A stretch of DNA of 64,000 bases from Planobispora rosea. GTDB taxonomy: Bacteria > Actinomycetota > Actinomycetes > Streptosporangiales > Streptosporangiaceae. The DNA lies in assembly GCF_014648175.1 (NCBI RefSeq), contig NZ_BMQP01000014.1:62001-126000 (forward strand). The letters are read 5' to 3'. Position 1 is the stretch's first letter. Every line of letters starts with the position of its first letter. The position numbers were made by a program, and so were the translations under genes. The notes under the pieces were generated by a model. It saw only the letters and a list, made by a program, of their open reading frames with translations. It made no database searches and was not told the origin of the DNA. Below are positions 1 to 9,262 of the stretch, one piece after another.

Positions 1-1877
1 AGGCCCCGCTCGTAGAGGGCGACGACGCGGAGCGTCACGGCAGTGCCGTCGCCGAGGGTGAGCCGGAGCGGCGAGCCGACCGACACACCGAGGCGGGATG
101 CGGCGGTGCGGCTGACGGCGACCGTCTGCGGGCCGAGCCCGTGCAGCGACCCGGCGACCACCCCGGGGTCGAGTGTCAGCGAGAGCCCCGCGGGCGTGAC
201 GGCCTGCGCGCCGTACTTCTCCAGGCCGACCCGGACCGAGGTGTGCAGCACCTCGGTGACCGCCTCCACGCCCGGCACCCCGCGTACGGCCTCGGCCGCG
301 GCGGAGGAAACCCGCGTGCCGAGCACGTAGTCGGCGCGGTCACCGGCCGCCGCCTCCTCCTGCGCGGCGTACCCCATCGTGGTCTGCACGAACAGGATCG
401 TGCACGTCATCGCGACCATCAGGCTGAGCGGAGTGATCACCAGGGCCAGCCGGTGCGACCCGGCCCGCAGGTTCGCGGCGGCGAGGTACCCGCTCACCCG
501 GGAGGCGCGCAGCACCGCTCCGAGCAGCGCGACGGCCACCCGGGCGATCACCGGACCGAGCAGGGCGGCCGCGACCGTCCACACCAGTGCGGTCAACATC
601 GTCACCGGGCCGGACGCCGCCTCGGTGGACAACCCCGACAGCACCAATGTCAGCACGGTACCGCCCGCGGCGCACAACAGCCCGGCGAGCATCCGTCTCC
701 GGGGCAGGCGCGCGGTCGGCAGCGCCGCCTCACCGAGGGCCTCGACCGGGCGGATGCGGGCGGTACGGCGGGCGGAGACGCGCGCGGCGGTCCAGGCGGC
801 CAGGACGGTCGCCGCGAGCGCGGCGAGTACCGGGAACGGGCTCACCACGAGCCGCAGGTTCTCCGGCATCACACCCAGCGCGACGAACCGGGAGCGCAAC
901 CAGAAGCCCAGGCCGATCCCCAGAGCGGAGCCCAGGGTTCCGGCGACGACGCCGAGCACGAGCGCCTCGCCGCCGAGCAGCCGACGCACCTGCCGTGGTG
1001 TCGCCGCGACCGCCCTCAGCAGGGCGATCTCCCGGTGGCGCTGCTGGACGGAGAGCGCGAACGTGCCGACCACGACGAGGATCGCGACCAGCAGCGCGGT
1101 GCCGCCGAGGGCGCCGCCCATGCTGACCAGCTTCAGCCGCGCCTGCTCCGCATCGAGGAACTCGGCCGCGCCGCGCTCGTCGCCGGTGTGGACGACCGCA
1201 CCGCCGGGCACCGGGGGCAGGTCGATCCGAGGTGCGCCGGATCGGGGAAAGACGCCGATCGCGCTGACCAGACCGGGGCGACCGGCCAGGCGGCGGGCCT
1301 CGGAGGCGGCGAAGAACAGCGTGTCCTGGCTGGGCAGGGCCTCGGCGGTGACGCCCGTCACCCGGTAGACCCGTGAGCCCGCCGGTGACTCCACGGTCAC
1401 CTCGGCGCCCACGTCCAGCCCCGCCCGCGCGTCCGCCACCAGTTCGTTCCCGTCCCTGGGCGCGCGTCCGGCGCGCAGGGTGAACGGAGTGAGCGGAGCC
1501 GACTCCCAGCCGTGCCCCCAGAAGGACCGGCCCGCGACCAGGACGGGGAACGTCACCTCGGTGACCACCCGCCCGACCCCCGGGAGCCGGCCCAGCTCCC
1601 CGGCGAGGGAGGCGGGGATCCACCGGCGCTCCGACAGGGCCTTGGCCTTCGCCTTGGTCTTGCCCTCCGACTTCCGGATCGTCTCGCGGACGTACCGGTC
1701 GCCCGCGACGAGCACCGGGGCACCCGCGTAGCGCTCGGGGGCGACGCCGCCGCGCAGCCCGGTCTCCAGCAGCATCCCGCAGGCGCAGACCAGGGCCGCC
1801 GCGCACATCAGGGCGAGGAAGGCGCCCGCGAAGCCGGCCTTGCGGTGCCGGATCGTCCGCAACGCGAAGAAGATCAT
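1..1877 (-). CDS. ABC transporter permease, FtsX/MacB type (C-terminus beyond window)
   Basis: About 625 codons are visible before the window ends; the C-terminus is missing. The start is the ATG at 1877-1875, which shares one base with the TAA stop of the upstream ATPase gene (TAATG), so translation is probably coupled. The protein opens with one membrane segment (IRHRKAGFAGAFLALMCAAA), followed by a large extracytoplasmic region, then a cluster of membrane segments around residues 255-390 containing QQRHREIALLRAVAATPRQV, the typical FtsX cytoplasmic signature. A second membrane segment group and a second extracytoplasmic part follow (LALVITPLSLMVAMTCTILF). This two-lobed plan is that of permeases of about 800 residues that fuse two FtsX units. 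It forms an exporter with the ATPase at 1877-2608; the substrate is unknown, with antimicrobial peptide or lipid export usual for the family. Confidence 0.9.
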   Translation of the reverse strand, partial: MIFFALRTIRHRKAGFAGAFLALMCAAALVCACGMLLETGLRGGVAPERYAGAPVLVAGDRYVRETIRKSEGKTKAKAKALSERRWIPASLAGELGRLPGVGRVVTEVTFPVLVAGRSFWGHGWESAPLTPFTLRAGRAPRDGNELVADARAGLDVGAEVTVESPAGSRVYRVTGVTAEALPSQDTLFFAASEARRLAGRPGLVSAIGVFPRSGAPRIDLPPVPGGAVVHTGDERGAAEFLDAEQARLKLVSMGGALGGTALLVAILVVVGTFALSVQQRHREIALLRAVAATPRQVRRLLGGEALVLGVVAGTLGSALGIGLGFWLRSRFVALGVMPENLRLVVSPFPVLAALAATVLAAWTAARVSARRTARIRPVEALGEAALPTARLPRRRMLAGLLCAAGGTVLTLVLSGLSTEAASGPVTMLTALVWTVAAALLGPVIARVAVALLGAVLRASRVSGYLAAANLRAGSHRLALVITPLSLMVAMTCTILFVQTTMGYAAQEEAAAGDRADYVLGTRVSSAAAEAVRGVPGVEAVTEVLHTSVRVGLEKYGAQAVTPAGLSLTLDPGVVAGSLHGLGPQTVAVSRTAASRLGVSVGSPLRLTLGDGTAVTLRVVALYERG

Positions 1878-2608
1878 TACACCCACGCTCCCAGCCTGGT
1901 CATCCGCTCGGCCACCCGGTCGGAGGTCGGCGCGGTCATCGCGTCCACGATCCGGCCGTCGGCCAGGAACAGGACGGTGTCGGCGTAGGAGGCTGCCACC
2001 GGATCGTGGGTGACCATCACCACGGTCTGGCCCATGCCGTCCACCACCTCGCGGAGCAGCCTCAGCACGTCACGGGCGGTCATCGTGTCGAGCGCGCCGG
2101 TGGGCTCGTCACCGAAGACCACCTCGGGCCGGATCGCCAGCGCCCGGGCGATGGCCACCCGCTGCTGCTGCCCGCCGGAGAGCTGGGCGGGCCGGTGCCC
2201 GGTCCGCCCGTCCAGGCCGACCCGCGAGACGATCTCTCGGAGCCAGGCCCGATCCACCCGGTTGCCCGAGAGCCGGAGCGGCAACGTGATGTTCTCGGCC
2301 ACGGTCAGCGACGGCACCAGGTTGAACGCCTGGAACACGAATCCGATCCGCCGCCTGCGCAGCTTCGTCAGCCGCGTCTCGTCCATCCCGGTCAGCTCGG
2401 TGCCGCCCAGCCGTACCGAGCCCGAGGACGGTGAGTCCAGCCCGGCCGCGCAGTGCAGAAACGTGCTCTTCCCCGACCCCGACGGTCCCATCACCGCGGT
2501 GAAGCTCCCCTGCGGGATGCCCACCGTCACCTCGCGCAGGGCCGCCACCGCACCCTGGCCCGCGCCGTACACCTTGCTCACCGCGTCCAAACGCACCACG
2601 TCCGTCAT
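1877..2608 (-). CDS. ABC transporter ATP-binding protein, MacB/LolD type
   Basis: A 243-residue cytoplasmic ATPase that energises the FtsX-type permease directly downstream. Visible motifs are Walker [10 protein letters not shown], the Q-loop region [12 protein letters not shown], the ABC signature LSGGQQQR, and Walker B with D-loop [12 protein letters not shown], where a phenylalanine-glycine pair replaces the more common leucine-alanine before DEP. The length is normal for the LolD/MacB group. The gene is divergent from the response regulator at 2706 with only 97 bases between the start codons, so a shared promoter region is likely, and the two-component system there probably controls the transporter. 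Its stop overlaps the permease start by one base. Confidence 0.95.
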   Translation of the reverse strand: MTDVVRLDAVSKVYGAGQGAVAALREVTVGIPQGSFTAVMGPSGSGKSTFLHCAAGLDSPSSGSVRLGGTELTGMDETRLTKLRRRRIGFVFQAFNLVPSLTVAENITLPLRLSGNRVDRAWLREIVSRVGLDGRTGHRPAQLSGGQQQRVAIARALAIRPEVVFGDEPTGALDTMTARDVLRLLREVVDGMGQTVVMVTHDPVAASYADTVLFLADGRIVDAMTAPTSDRVAERMTRLGAWV

Positions 2609-2705
2609 GCCTGCCAGCCTGCTGGCCTGCGGTCCGCCAGGCCAGAGATGTGATCACCGGCGGACCGTGACATCGTCATGATCCGGACACTGGTAGACAT
2701 GTCCC

Positions 2706-3314
2706 GTGATCCGTGTGCTGTTGGCCGAGGACCAGTACGTCGTCCGGGGCGCCCTGGCGGCGCTGCTGGGCCTGGAGGAGGACCTGGAGGTCGTCGCCGC
2801 TGTCGAGTCGGGTGACGCCGTGGTGCCCGCCGCGCTCCTGCACCGGCCCGACGTCGCGGTGCTCGACATCGACATGCCCGGCGCGCTCGACGGCCTCGCC
2901 GCCGCGGGAGAGCTCCGCCTGCGCCTGCCCGCCTGCCGGACGCTCATCCTCACCGCGTACGGCAAGCCCGGCCATCTCCGCCGGGCGCTCGGCGCGCGGG
3001 TGGACGGGTTCCTGCTCAAGACCGCACCGCCGGAGGAACTGGTGGCCGCTATCCGCGCGGTGGCCGACGGCGAGCGGGTGCTCGACCCCTCGCTGGCGGT
3101 GACGGCCTGGGACCTGGCCGACAACCCGCTCACCCCCCGCGAGGCCGACGTGCTCCGGCTGGTGGCCGAAGGGACCGACGCCGCCGAGATCGCCGGGCGC
3201 CTCTTCCTGAGCGCGGGGACCGTGCGCAACTACATCACCGCGATCGTCGCCAAGCTCAACGCCCGCAACCGGGTCGACGCCGTGCGCATCGCGAGAGAGG
3301 CCGGCTGGATCTGA
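2706..3314 (+). CDS. NarL/DesR-family two-component response regulator
   Basis: This 202-residue regulator has a receiver domain (about 1-118) with acidic residues E8 and D9, predicted phosphoacceptor D54 in VLDIDMPG, and conserved K105 in LLKTAPP. A LuxR-type helix-turn-helix follows (about 140-200, beginning NPLTPREADVLRL). It starts with GTG; no good ribosome site is visible, so a short or absent leader is possible. It is divergent from the ABC ATPase gene and convergent with the histidine kinase at 3407-5563, so the presumed kinase and regulator are not co-transcribed. The layout suggests it senses through that kinase and regulates the ABC exporter. The partner assignment is inference from adjacency. 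Confidence 0.92.
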   Translation: MIRVLLAEDQYVVRGALAALLGLEEDLEVVAAVESGDAVVPAALLHRPDVAVLDIDMPGALDGLAAAGELRLRLPACRTLILTAYGKPGHLRRALGARVDGFLLKTAPPEELVAAIRAVADGERVLDPSLAVTAWDLADNPLTPREADVLRLVAEGTDAAEIAGRLFLSAGTVRNYITAIVAKLNARNRVDAVRIAREAGWI

Positions 3315-3406
3315 CCGCGCCGTGCCCACACAGCCGGGACGGGGAGACGGGGACGGGTCCGCCGAGGAGGGACCGGGGCGCCGTGCCGTCCGAGGCGCGG
3401 GGAGCC

Positions 3407-5563
3407 TCAGCCTGCGGGTACGGACATGGCGAGGGACGCGGTGGGGACACGGGCCTCGATCTCGAACCGCTCGCCGTCGCGGGTGGTGGTGAGACTGCCG
3501 CCGAGGGCGGCCAGCCGCGTGGTCAGATTGCCGACTCCCGCCGAGCCGCGGCGCCCCGCGGTCCGGTCCGGGGCGGGGACCGCGGCGGGGACCGCGTCCG
3601 GGCGCACGCCGTCGTTGCGCACGCGGAGCCGTACCTCGCCCTGCTCGCAGTCCGTCGCGATCGTGCAGCGGCGTGCGGCACTGTGCCGGAGCACATTGGT
3701 CACCGCCTCACGCAGCACCGTGCTCAGCACGGTCTCGACCTCAGCGGCGACCCGGCCGTGGCCCAGCTCGACCGTGACATCGATGCCCGCGGCGCCCAGG
3801 AGCGACCGCGCCGACTCCGCCTCGGCGGCCAGCGACATCTCGTGCCGTTCCCCGGAGACGGAGCGCATGTCGGCCTCGGCCTTCTCCACCATCCCGAGCA
3901 CGTCCTCGATCTCGGCGCGGGCCCGGACGGGGTCGAGCCTCCTGGCCAGCTCGCACCTGAGGAGGATCGCCGCCATGCTGTGGCCGAGCAGGTCGTGCAG
4001 GTCCCGGGCGGCGCGCAGGCGCTCCTCGACCACCGCCGATCGGGCCAGCTCCTCCTTGACCGCCTGGACCTCCTCCGCCAGCAGGGCCAGACGGAGGAGC
4101 CCGTGGACGACCAGGCCGGTCACCAGCGTGCTCACGGTGTAGTTCACCGTCACGGCGGGCTCCAGCCCGAGGACGACGCCGATGACCGCGGCGCTCGCCG
4201 TCACGGAGGCGACGAGCGGCCAGGCGAGCACCGCGGGGAAGGCCAGCAGGAGCGGACCGGAGAGGAAACCGGCGACGCCCAGCCAGACCTCGCCGAAGGC
4301 GGGGATCGGGAGATAGGTGAGCAGGGCCATGGCCGCCAGTGACCGCAGGTGGCGGCCGGACACCAAGCGGAGCTGCAGGAGGAGGATCAACCCGAGGCAG
4401 GCGGCCGCCGGGAGCAGCGAGCCCGCCGGGAGCCGGAGCAGCGCCTTGGCGCTGAACCCGGCCAGGACGACGGCCAGCAGGGTGAGGGAGAGAACCGAGG
4501 CGTGCCGGTCGTCCGGCGGGAGCGACGGAGCGGATCCGGCGCAGGGAAGCATGACGGAGACGGTGAAACGTCCGGTGGGGGACAGACCCGTCGCGAGCGA
4601 TCCGCCCGCCTCGGCGACCCGGCCGGGAAGGTCGCTCAGGCTCTCGTCCTCCGCGGTCCTGACTCCGTCGTTGGAGACGCGGAGCCGGACTCCGCCCTCG
4701 GACGTGTCGGTCTCGATCTCGCACGTCGTCGCCGTGCCGCGCCGTACGACCTCGGTCACCGCCTCCCGGAGCACGGCCGCGAGCAGCGCGCCCGCGGGCC
4801 CCAGCGGTTCGGCGTGGCCGACGCGCACGTGCGCGGTCACGCCCGCGGCCGCCAGCATCGCGCGGGCGGTGGTGATCTCGGGCGCCAGAGACATGGCGCG
4901 GTACCCGGAGGCGGCGGTCCGCGCCTCGGCCAGGGCGCGCCGTGCCGTCCCCGCGACCTGTCCGAGGATCTCGGCCGTGTGTTCCGGCTCGGCCAGGGCG
5001 CGCCTGCCGCCTTCGGCGATCATGACGAGGCCCCGCCCGAGACCGTCGCTCAGTTCGGCGGCGATGCGCAGCCGCTCCTCGGCGACGGCGGCCGCGGCGA
5101 GGGCGAGCCTGGCCGAGTACAGCTGGTCGACCCGCTCGGTGAGCCGGGTCAGGCCGTAGACCACCAGCGCGATCAGGATCATCGTGATCGTGGCGTCGGC
5201 CGTGGCCGACGCCTCGCCGTACCGGACGGAGCCGATCACCGCCGCCGCCGCGGCGACCGCCGGAGCAAGCGGCCACAGCGGCGTCAGCAGCAGTGACCCG
5301 GCCAGGAAGCCGAGCATGCCGACGGACGCGCCGGAGGCGAGAACGCCCCAGAACCCGGCTCCGGCCTGTACGGCGAACAGCATCGGCCCCCGGAACCGTC
5401 TGAGCACCGGCAGGACATGAACGAGCTGCAGCGCGAACACGACGATCGCGATCGGCACCCCGGCCAGCAGGTACACGCTCGCGAACGCGCCCAGAACGGC
5501 GAGGGTTATCCCCCGGGCCAGGTGGGGCGCCTGCATCTGTGGCAAATCCGTACCCCCGAACAT
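3407..5563 (-). CDS. Tandemly duplicated DesK-type sensor histidine kinase, first half degenerate
   Basis: 718 residues made of two copies of the same unit: membrane segments, dimerisation helix and HATPase-like domain. In the second copy (about 355-718) the histidine box is RDLHDLLGHSM with H523, and the ATPase N-box reads LREAVTNVLRHS. In the first copy (about 1-340) the equivalent positions read AELSDGLGRGL (serine 172 in place of the histidine) and LREAVTEVVRRG (glutamate 271 in place of the asparagine), so it should neither autophosphorylate nor bind ATP normally. Each half has its own run of about four to six membrane segments. An ordinary family member is about half this length. The ATG at 5563 lies inside an inverted repeat (CCCCCG at 5553-5558 with CGGGGG at 5565-5570) and lacks a clear ribosome site, so the start is uncertain. 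The gene is convergent with the response regulator at 2706. Confidence 0.9.
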   Translation of the reverse strand: MFGGTDLPQMQAPHLARGITLAVLGAFASVYLLAGVPIAIVVFALQLVHVLPVLRRFRGPMLFAVQAGAGFWGVLASGASVGMLGFLAGSLLLTPLWPLAPAVAAAAAVIGSVRYGEASATADATITMILIALVVYGLTRLTERVDQLYSARLALAAAAVAEERLRIAAELSDGLGRGLVMIAEGGRRALAEPEHTAEILGQVAGTARRALAEARTAASGYRAMSLAPEITTARAMLAAAGVTAHVRVGHAEPLGPAGALLAAVLREAVTEVVRRGTATTCEIETDTSEGGVRLRVSNDGVRTAEDESLSDLPGRVAEAGGSLATGLSPTGRFTVSVMLPCAGSAPSLPPDDRHASVLSLTLLAVVLAGFSAKALLRLPAGSLLPAAACLGLILLLQLRLVSGRHLRSLAAMALLTYLPIPAFGEVWLGVAGFLSGPLLLAFPAVLAWPLVASVTASAAVIGVVLGLEPAVTVNYTVSTLVTGLVVHGLLRLALLAEEVQAVKEELARSAVVEERLRAARDLHDLLGHSMAAILLRCELARRLDPVRARAEIEDVLGMVEKAEADMRSVSGERHEMSLAAEAESARSLLGAAGIDVTVELGHGRVAAEVETVLSTVLREAVTNVLRHSAARRCTIATDCEQGEVRLRVRNDGVRPDAVPAAVPAPDRTAGRRGSAGVGNLTTRLAALGGSLTTTRDGERFEIEARVPTASLAMSVPAG

Positions 5564-5780
5564 CCGGGGGAACAGCCTAGACGAGCCGGCCTGCCGATCG
5601 CTGCTCCCAAGGCGCGGGCCCGGCGGCGAATGCGCGGACTGGACCCCCGTCCACGCAAGGTGGCAGAGCAGTTCGCCGCCCGGCGACGCGACGGCGACCG
5701 GGAGCGGCTATCCGCGTTTCACCCGCCGCGGGCTTACGATCCCACCCGGGGTCCGACACGAGAAGAGACTGATCATTTCA

Positions 5781-7103
5781 ATGTCCACCGGGCGAAGACG
5801 CGATCCAGGCCGCCGTCGATTCGGCGTGGGACGGGCGAGGGGTTCCGCCCGCGCCCAGCTCGCGCTGATCGCCGCCGTCCAGGTCCTGGTGATGGCCACC
5901 TGGTTCTCCGCCTCGGCGGTCGTCCCCGCCCTGCGCGGCGAGTGGGGCATCACGCAGGGCGCGGCCACGTGGCTCACGGTCTCGGTGCAGCTCGGTTTCG
6001 TGACCGGCGCGGTACTCGCCGCGGTGCTGAACCTGCCCGACGTCATCCCCGCGCACCGGCTCGTCGCGGTGTGCGCGCTGGCCGCCTCGGCGACGACCGC
6101 GAGCGTCGCGGCCTTCGCCGACGGTCTGGGGACGGCGGTGCCGCTGCGCTTCGCCACCGGCGTCGCCCTGGCCGGCGTCTACCCGCCCGGCCTGAAGCTG
6201 ATGGCGTCGTGGTTCGAGCGGGGACGCGGCTTCGCCCTCGGGCTGCTGGTCGGCGCCCTGACGCTGGGCAGTTCGCTTCCGCAGCTCATCAACGGCTTCG
6301 CCGCGCTGCCCTGGCGGACGGTGCTGTACGTGTCGTGCGCGCTGGCCGCCGCGGGCGCTCTGCTCGCCGCCTGGTCGGTACGGCCCGGCCCGCACTCCGC
6401 CGCCGCGGCGCCGTTCGCCCCCCGGTACATGGTCACCCTGTTCCGGGAACGCGGTCCCCTCCTGGCCAATCTCGGCTACCTGGGGCACATGTGGGAGTTG
6501 TACGCCGTGTGGACCTGGCTGCCCGCGTACATCACCGCGAGCCAGGCGGCCCACCCCGGCCGGACCGCCGGAGCGCTGCCGCCCGGGGTGACCGCGTTCG
6601 TGGCGATCGGGGTGGCCGGCCTCGCCGGGTGCCTGCTGGCCGGGTGGCTCGGCGACCGCGTCGGCCGGGCCCGGCTGGCGGCGCTGGCGATGACGGTCAG
6701 CGGCACCTGCTGCCTGCTGGCCGCGGTCGTCTTCGGCGGGCACCCCCTGCTGGTGTTCGCGGTGCTGATCGTCTGGGGCGCGTCCGTCATCGCGGACTCG
6801 GGCCTGTTCTCCGCCTGCACGAGCGAGGTCGCCGACCGCCGCTACGTCGGCACCGCCCTGACCACGCAGACGGCGGCCGGGTTCCTGCTGACCGTCGTCA
6901 CCATCCAGGCGACACCGCTGCTGGCCGAGGCGGCCGGCTGGCGTGTCGCGGTGGCGGTGCTCGGGATCGGGCCGCTCGCGGGCGCGGTCGCCATGGTCCT
7001 GCTCCAGCGGTACATGACCTCGGTTCACTCACAGACGACCGGAAGGACGACGGTGCACACCCATGAGCACGACATGGCCGAAAGGCGCCCCGAGACCAGG
7101 TGA
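5781..7103 (+). CDS. Major facilitator superfamily transporter
   Basis: A 440-residue protein with about twelve hydrophobic segments beginning after a basic N-terminus (STGRRRDPGRRR). The loop WLGDRVGRARLAALAM is the MFS motif between segments, and GVALAGVYPPGLKLMASWFERGRGFALG is typical of the segment 4-5 region of anion or nitrate/cyanate-type carriers. It therefore probably moves a small organic or inorganic solute across the inner membrane with ion coupling; the substrate cannot be read from sequence. The C-terminal tail (SVHSQTTGRTTVHTHEHDM) is hydrophilic and histidine-rich. Its last 41 bases overlap the start of the MaoC-like gene at 7063, so the two are probably one transcript. Confidence 0.88.
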   Translation: MSTGRRRDPGRRRFGVGRARGSARAQLALIAAVQVLVMATWFSASAVVPALRGEWGITQGAATWLTVSVQLGFVTGAVLAAVLNLPDVIPAHRLVAVCALAASATTASVAAFADGLGTAVPLRFATGVALAGVYPPGLKLMASWFERGRGFALGLLVGALTLGSSLPQLINGFAALPWRTVLYVSCALAAAGALLAAWSVRPGPHSAAAAPFAPRYMVTLFRERGPLLANLGYLGHMWELYAVWTWLPAYITASQAAHPGRTAGALPPGVTAFVAIGVAGLAGCLLAGWLGDRVGRARLAALAMTVSGTCCLLAAVVFGGHPLLVFAVLIVWGASVIADSGLFSACTSEVADRRYVGTALTTQTAAGFLLTVVTIQATPLLAEAAGWRVAVAVLGIGPLAGAVAMVLLQRYMTSVHSQTTGRTTVHTHEHDMAERRPETR

Positions 7104-7488
7104 CCGCGCCGAGCTCTCGCGCACGGTGGAGGCCGCCGACATCGAGCTGTTCACCCGGATCAGCGGCGACCGCAACCCGCTGCACTACGACGAGCAGGCC
7201 GCCGCGGACTCGCGCTTCGGCGGGATCATCGTCCAGGGCGGGGTGACCAGCGCGATCCTCAACGCCGTCGTGGCCGAGCGGCTGCCCGGGCCCGGCACCG
7301 TGTTCCTGAACGTGAACTGGAACTTCCTCGCGCCGGTACGGCCCGGAGACGAGATCACCGGCGCGGTCCAGGTCATCGAGGTGCGGACGGACAAGCCGAT
7401 CACCAAGCTGCGTACCACCGTGACACGCCAGGACGGCACCCTGGTCCTGGAGGGGACGGCGGTCTGCTACACGACGGCGCTGATCTGA
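7063..7488 (+). CDS. MaoC-like (R)-specific enoyl-CoA hydratase, hot-dog fold
   Basis: 141 residues with the MaoC hydratase motif SGDRNPLHYDEQAA, in which the Asp and His of the hydratase II signature (D-x4-H) are present, followed by FGGIIVQGGVTSAILNAVV. It is a single hot-dog unit, as in short-chain (R)-enoyl-CoA hydratases. It would add water to a trans-2-enoyl-CoA in the cytoplasm; chain-length preference is not visible. It starts inside the 3' end of the MFS gene (41-base overlap) and ends 21 bases before the convergent AraC-type gene. The ribosome site upstream of ATG 7063 is weak, which suits translational coupling. Confidence 0.9.
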   Translation: MSTTWPKGAPRPGDRAELSRTVEAADIELFTRISGDRNPLHYDEQAAADSRFGGIIVQGGVTSAILNAVVAERLPGPGTVFLNVNWNFLAPVRPGDEITGAVQVIEVRTDKPITKLRTTVTRQDGTLVLEGTAVCYTTALI

Positions 7489-7509
7489 CCGGCCCGTTCC
7501 CGGGAGAGG

Positions 7510-8535
7510 TCAACCCGGCCCCGGGTACACGGTCGTGTCCTCCCGTCTCGTCGCAGCCGTGCGGTAGGCACCGGGAGAGGTGCCGGTCTCCCGCTTGAAG
7601 GCGGCGGCGAAGGCCAGGTCGGACTGGTATCCGACCTGGGCCGCGACCGCGGCCACGGTGGCGCGCCGGTCGCGCAGCAGGGTCCGGGCCCGTTGCATGC
7701 GGACGGCCAGCAGGTAACGCATGACGGGCCGGCCCACCTGCGCGGTGAAGCGGGCCGAGAAGGCGGCCCGGGACAGGCCCGCGGTACGGGCCAGCGCGGC
7801 CACGGTCCACGGATGGGCCAGGTCGCCGTGCATGGCGTCCAGGGCCCTGGTCAGGCACGGGTCGGCGAGCCCGGCCAGCCATCCCGGCCGGTCGACGGTG
7901 TCGCTGTGATGCCGCAGGGCGCGGACGAGCATCGCGTCCGACAGCCGGGCCATCACCAGCTCGCTCCCCCGCCCGCCGGCGAAGGCCTCGGCCCGCAGCA
8001 CCTCGACGAACGGCGCCAGCCAGGCGGCGGCGTGACCGGGTACGTGGATCACCCGCGGGAGGCCGTACAGGACGGGATGGTCCGGTTCCCCGATGAGGAA
8101 CGCGCCGCAGACCACGACGGTGTCGGCTCCGCCGATGTGCAGGCGGTTGCCCGGGGTGCGCATCGCCAGCTCGAAGCCGGACACCCTGGCCGCCCGCCGC
8201 CCCCCGTCCGGGGAGCGCAGGACGTGGGAGTCCCCGCGCGGCAGGATCACCAGGTCTCCGGTGGCGAGCCGCACCGGCTCGGCGTCCCCGTCGCCGCTCC
8301 CGCTCCCGCTGTCTTCCCCTCGGGGTTCGAGCGCCAGCTCGCACTCGCCACGGGCGACGATGTGCACCCCGCGCAGCCCCGGCTGGTCGAACCCGACCTG
8401 GAACGGGGTTCCCAGCTCCAGCCACCGGTAGGCGGCGCTCTCGAAGCGCAGCTCGCGCATGACCGTGTCCAGCAAGTCCATGGTGAGACGGATTCTATGG
8501 TTTTCCGGACGATCACACATGGTCCGTCTGCCCAC
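7510..8535 (-). CDS. AraC-family transcriptional regulator with cupin-like sensor
   Basis: 341 residues from a GTG at 8535 that follows an AGGAAG-like ribosome site; an internal ATG at 8481 (MDLLDTVMRELRFES) would also give a full cupin domain. The N-terminal half (FQVGFDQPGLRGVHIVARGE and LATGDLVILPRGDSH) is the cupin_6-type ligand-binding domain common in this family. The C-terminal 100 residues hold two helix-turn-helix units (WTVAALARTAGLSRAAFSARF and ATVAAVAAQVGYQSDLAFAAAFKRETG). It is divergent from the VOC gene at 8565 with a gap of 29 bases from the GTG, so it probably regulates that gene and itself. Confidence 0.93.
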   Translation of the reverse strand: MGRRTMCDRPENHRIRLTMDLLDTVMRELRFESAAYRWLELGTPFQVGFDQPGLRGVHIVARGECELALEPRGEDSGSGSGDGDAEPVRLATGDLVILPRGDSHVLRSPDGGRRAARVSGFELAMRTPGNRLHIGGADTVVVCGAFLIGEPDHPVLYGLPRVIHVPGHAAAWLAPFVEVLRAEAFAGGRGSELVMARLSDAMLVRALRHHSDTVDRPGWLAGLADPCLTRALDAMHGDLAHPWTVAALARTAGLSRAAFSARFTAQVGRPVMRYLLAVRMQRARTLLRDRRATVAAVAAQVGYQSDLAFAAAFKRETGTSPGAYRTAATRREDTTVYPGPG

Positions 8536-8564
8536 GGCTTCCTAGCCTCGTATTCAGGAGGCTG

Positions 8565-9125
8565 ATGATGAAACCGAAGAACGACTCCGGCGGCCGGGCC
8601 CCTCGACACGGGGAGGGCGGGCCGGACATGGACCTGATCTCACAGATCACGCGGATCGCCCAGGTCAAGATACCCGTCACCGACCTGGCCGCCAGCGTGG
8701 AGTGGTACCGCCGGCTGCTCGGCCTGCGGCTGTGGGTGGAGATCGTCGAGGACGGGGTCGTGCGCGGCGCCGGGCTGATGGATCCGCACGACCGCTTCAA
8801 CCTCTCGCTCCGCCACCGGTCGGTGTGCGCGAGCGAGCCGGATCTGCGCGGCTTCGACGTGGTCGCCTTCACTCCGCAGTCGCGCGCCGCCCTCCACCGG
8901 CTGGCCGAGCACTGCGACCGGCTCCGGATCGCGCACTCCGGCGTCCAGGAGACGCCCGGCGGCGCCCTGCTCGACGTGCCCGACCCGGACGGCACCGTGC
9001 TGCGTTTCTACGACTTCACCCAGCCCACCGGCGGTTTCACCGGGGTGGAGTTCCGCGACGGGCGGCACGTGGGTTTCTACGACACCTCACGGCTGCCGGC
9101 GTCCCGCGCCGCGGACGGCGCGTGA
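8565..9125 (+). CDS. VOC-family (glyoxalase/dioxygenase fold) protein
   Basis: 186 residues; the recognisable domain is IPVTDLAASVEWYRRLLGLRLWVEI through VPDPDGTVLRFYDF, one vicinal-oxygen-chelate module pair. The best ribosome site is CAGGAGG at 8555-8561, directly before ATG 8565 and ATG 8568. The first 21 residues are extra compared with the domain, and a second in-frame ATG (MDLISQITRIAQ) could be an alternative start. The metal ligands cannot be assigned with certainty. Divergent from the AraC regulator, which may control it. Members range from lyases and dioxygenases to antibiotic-binding proteins, so the reaction is unknown. Confidence 0.85.
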   Translation: MMKPKNDSGGRAPRHGEGGPDMDLISQITRIAQVKIPVTDLAASVEWYRRLLGLRLWVEIVEDGVVRGAGLMDPHDRFNLSLRHRSVCASEPDLRGFDVVAFTPQSRAALHRLAEHCDRLRIAHSGVQETPGGALLDVPDPDGTVLRFYDFTQPTGGFTGVEFRDGRHVGFYDTSRLPASRAADGA

Positions 9126-9262
9126 CGTCCCGGCCCGGCCTTCCGCTGCGGCCGGATTCAATGGCCCGCTCCTGGAACGCTCGCCGCCTCGGCCGAGGGC
9201 GCGACGCCGTACGCCAGCCCCGGCTCGGCCAGGCACACACGGCGCAGGGCCCGCCGGACCGC

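Noticed and set aside
141..1376. Long plus-strand open frame of 411 codons across the permease gene
   Set aside because: Arg/Gly/His-rich composition typical of an antisense frame in GC-rich coding DNA; the minus strand encodes a clear FtsX-type permease.
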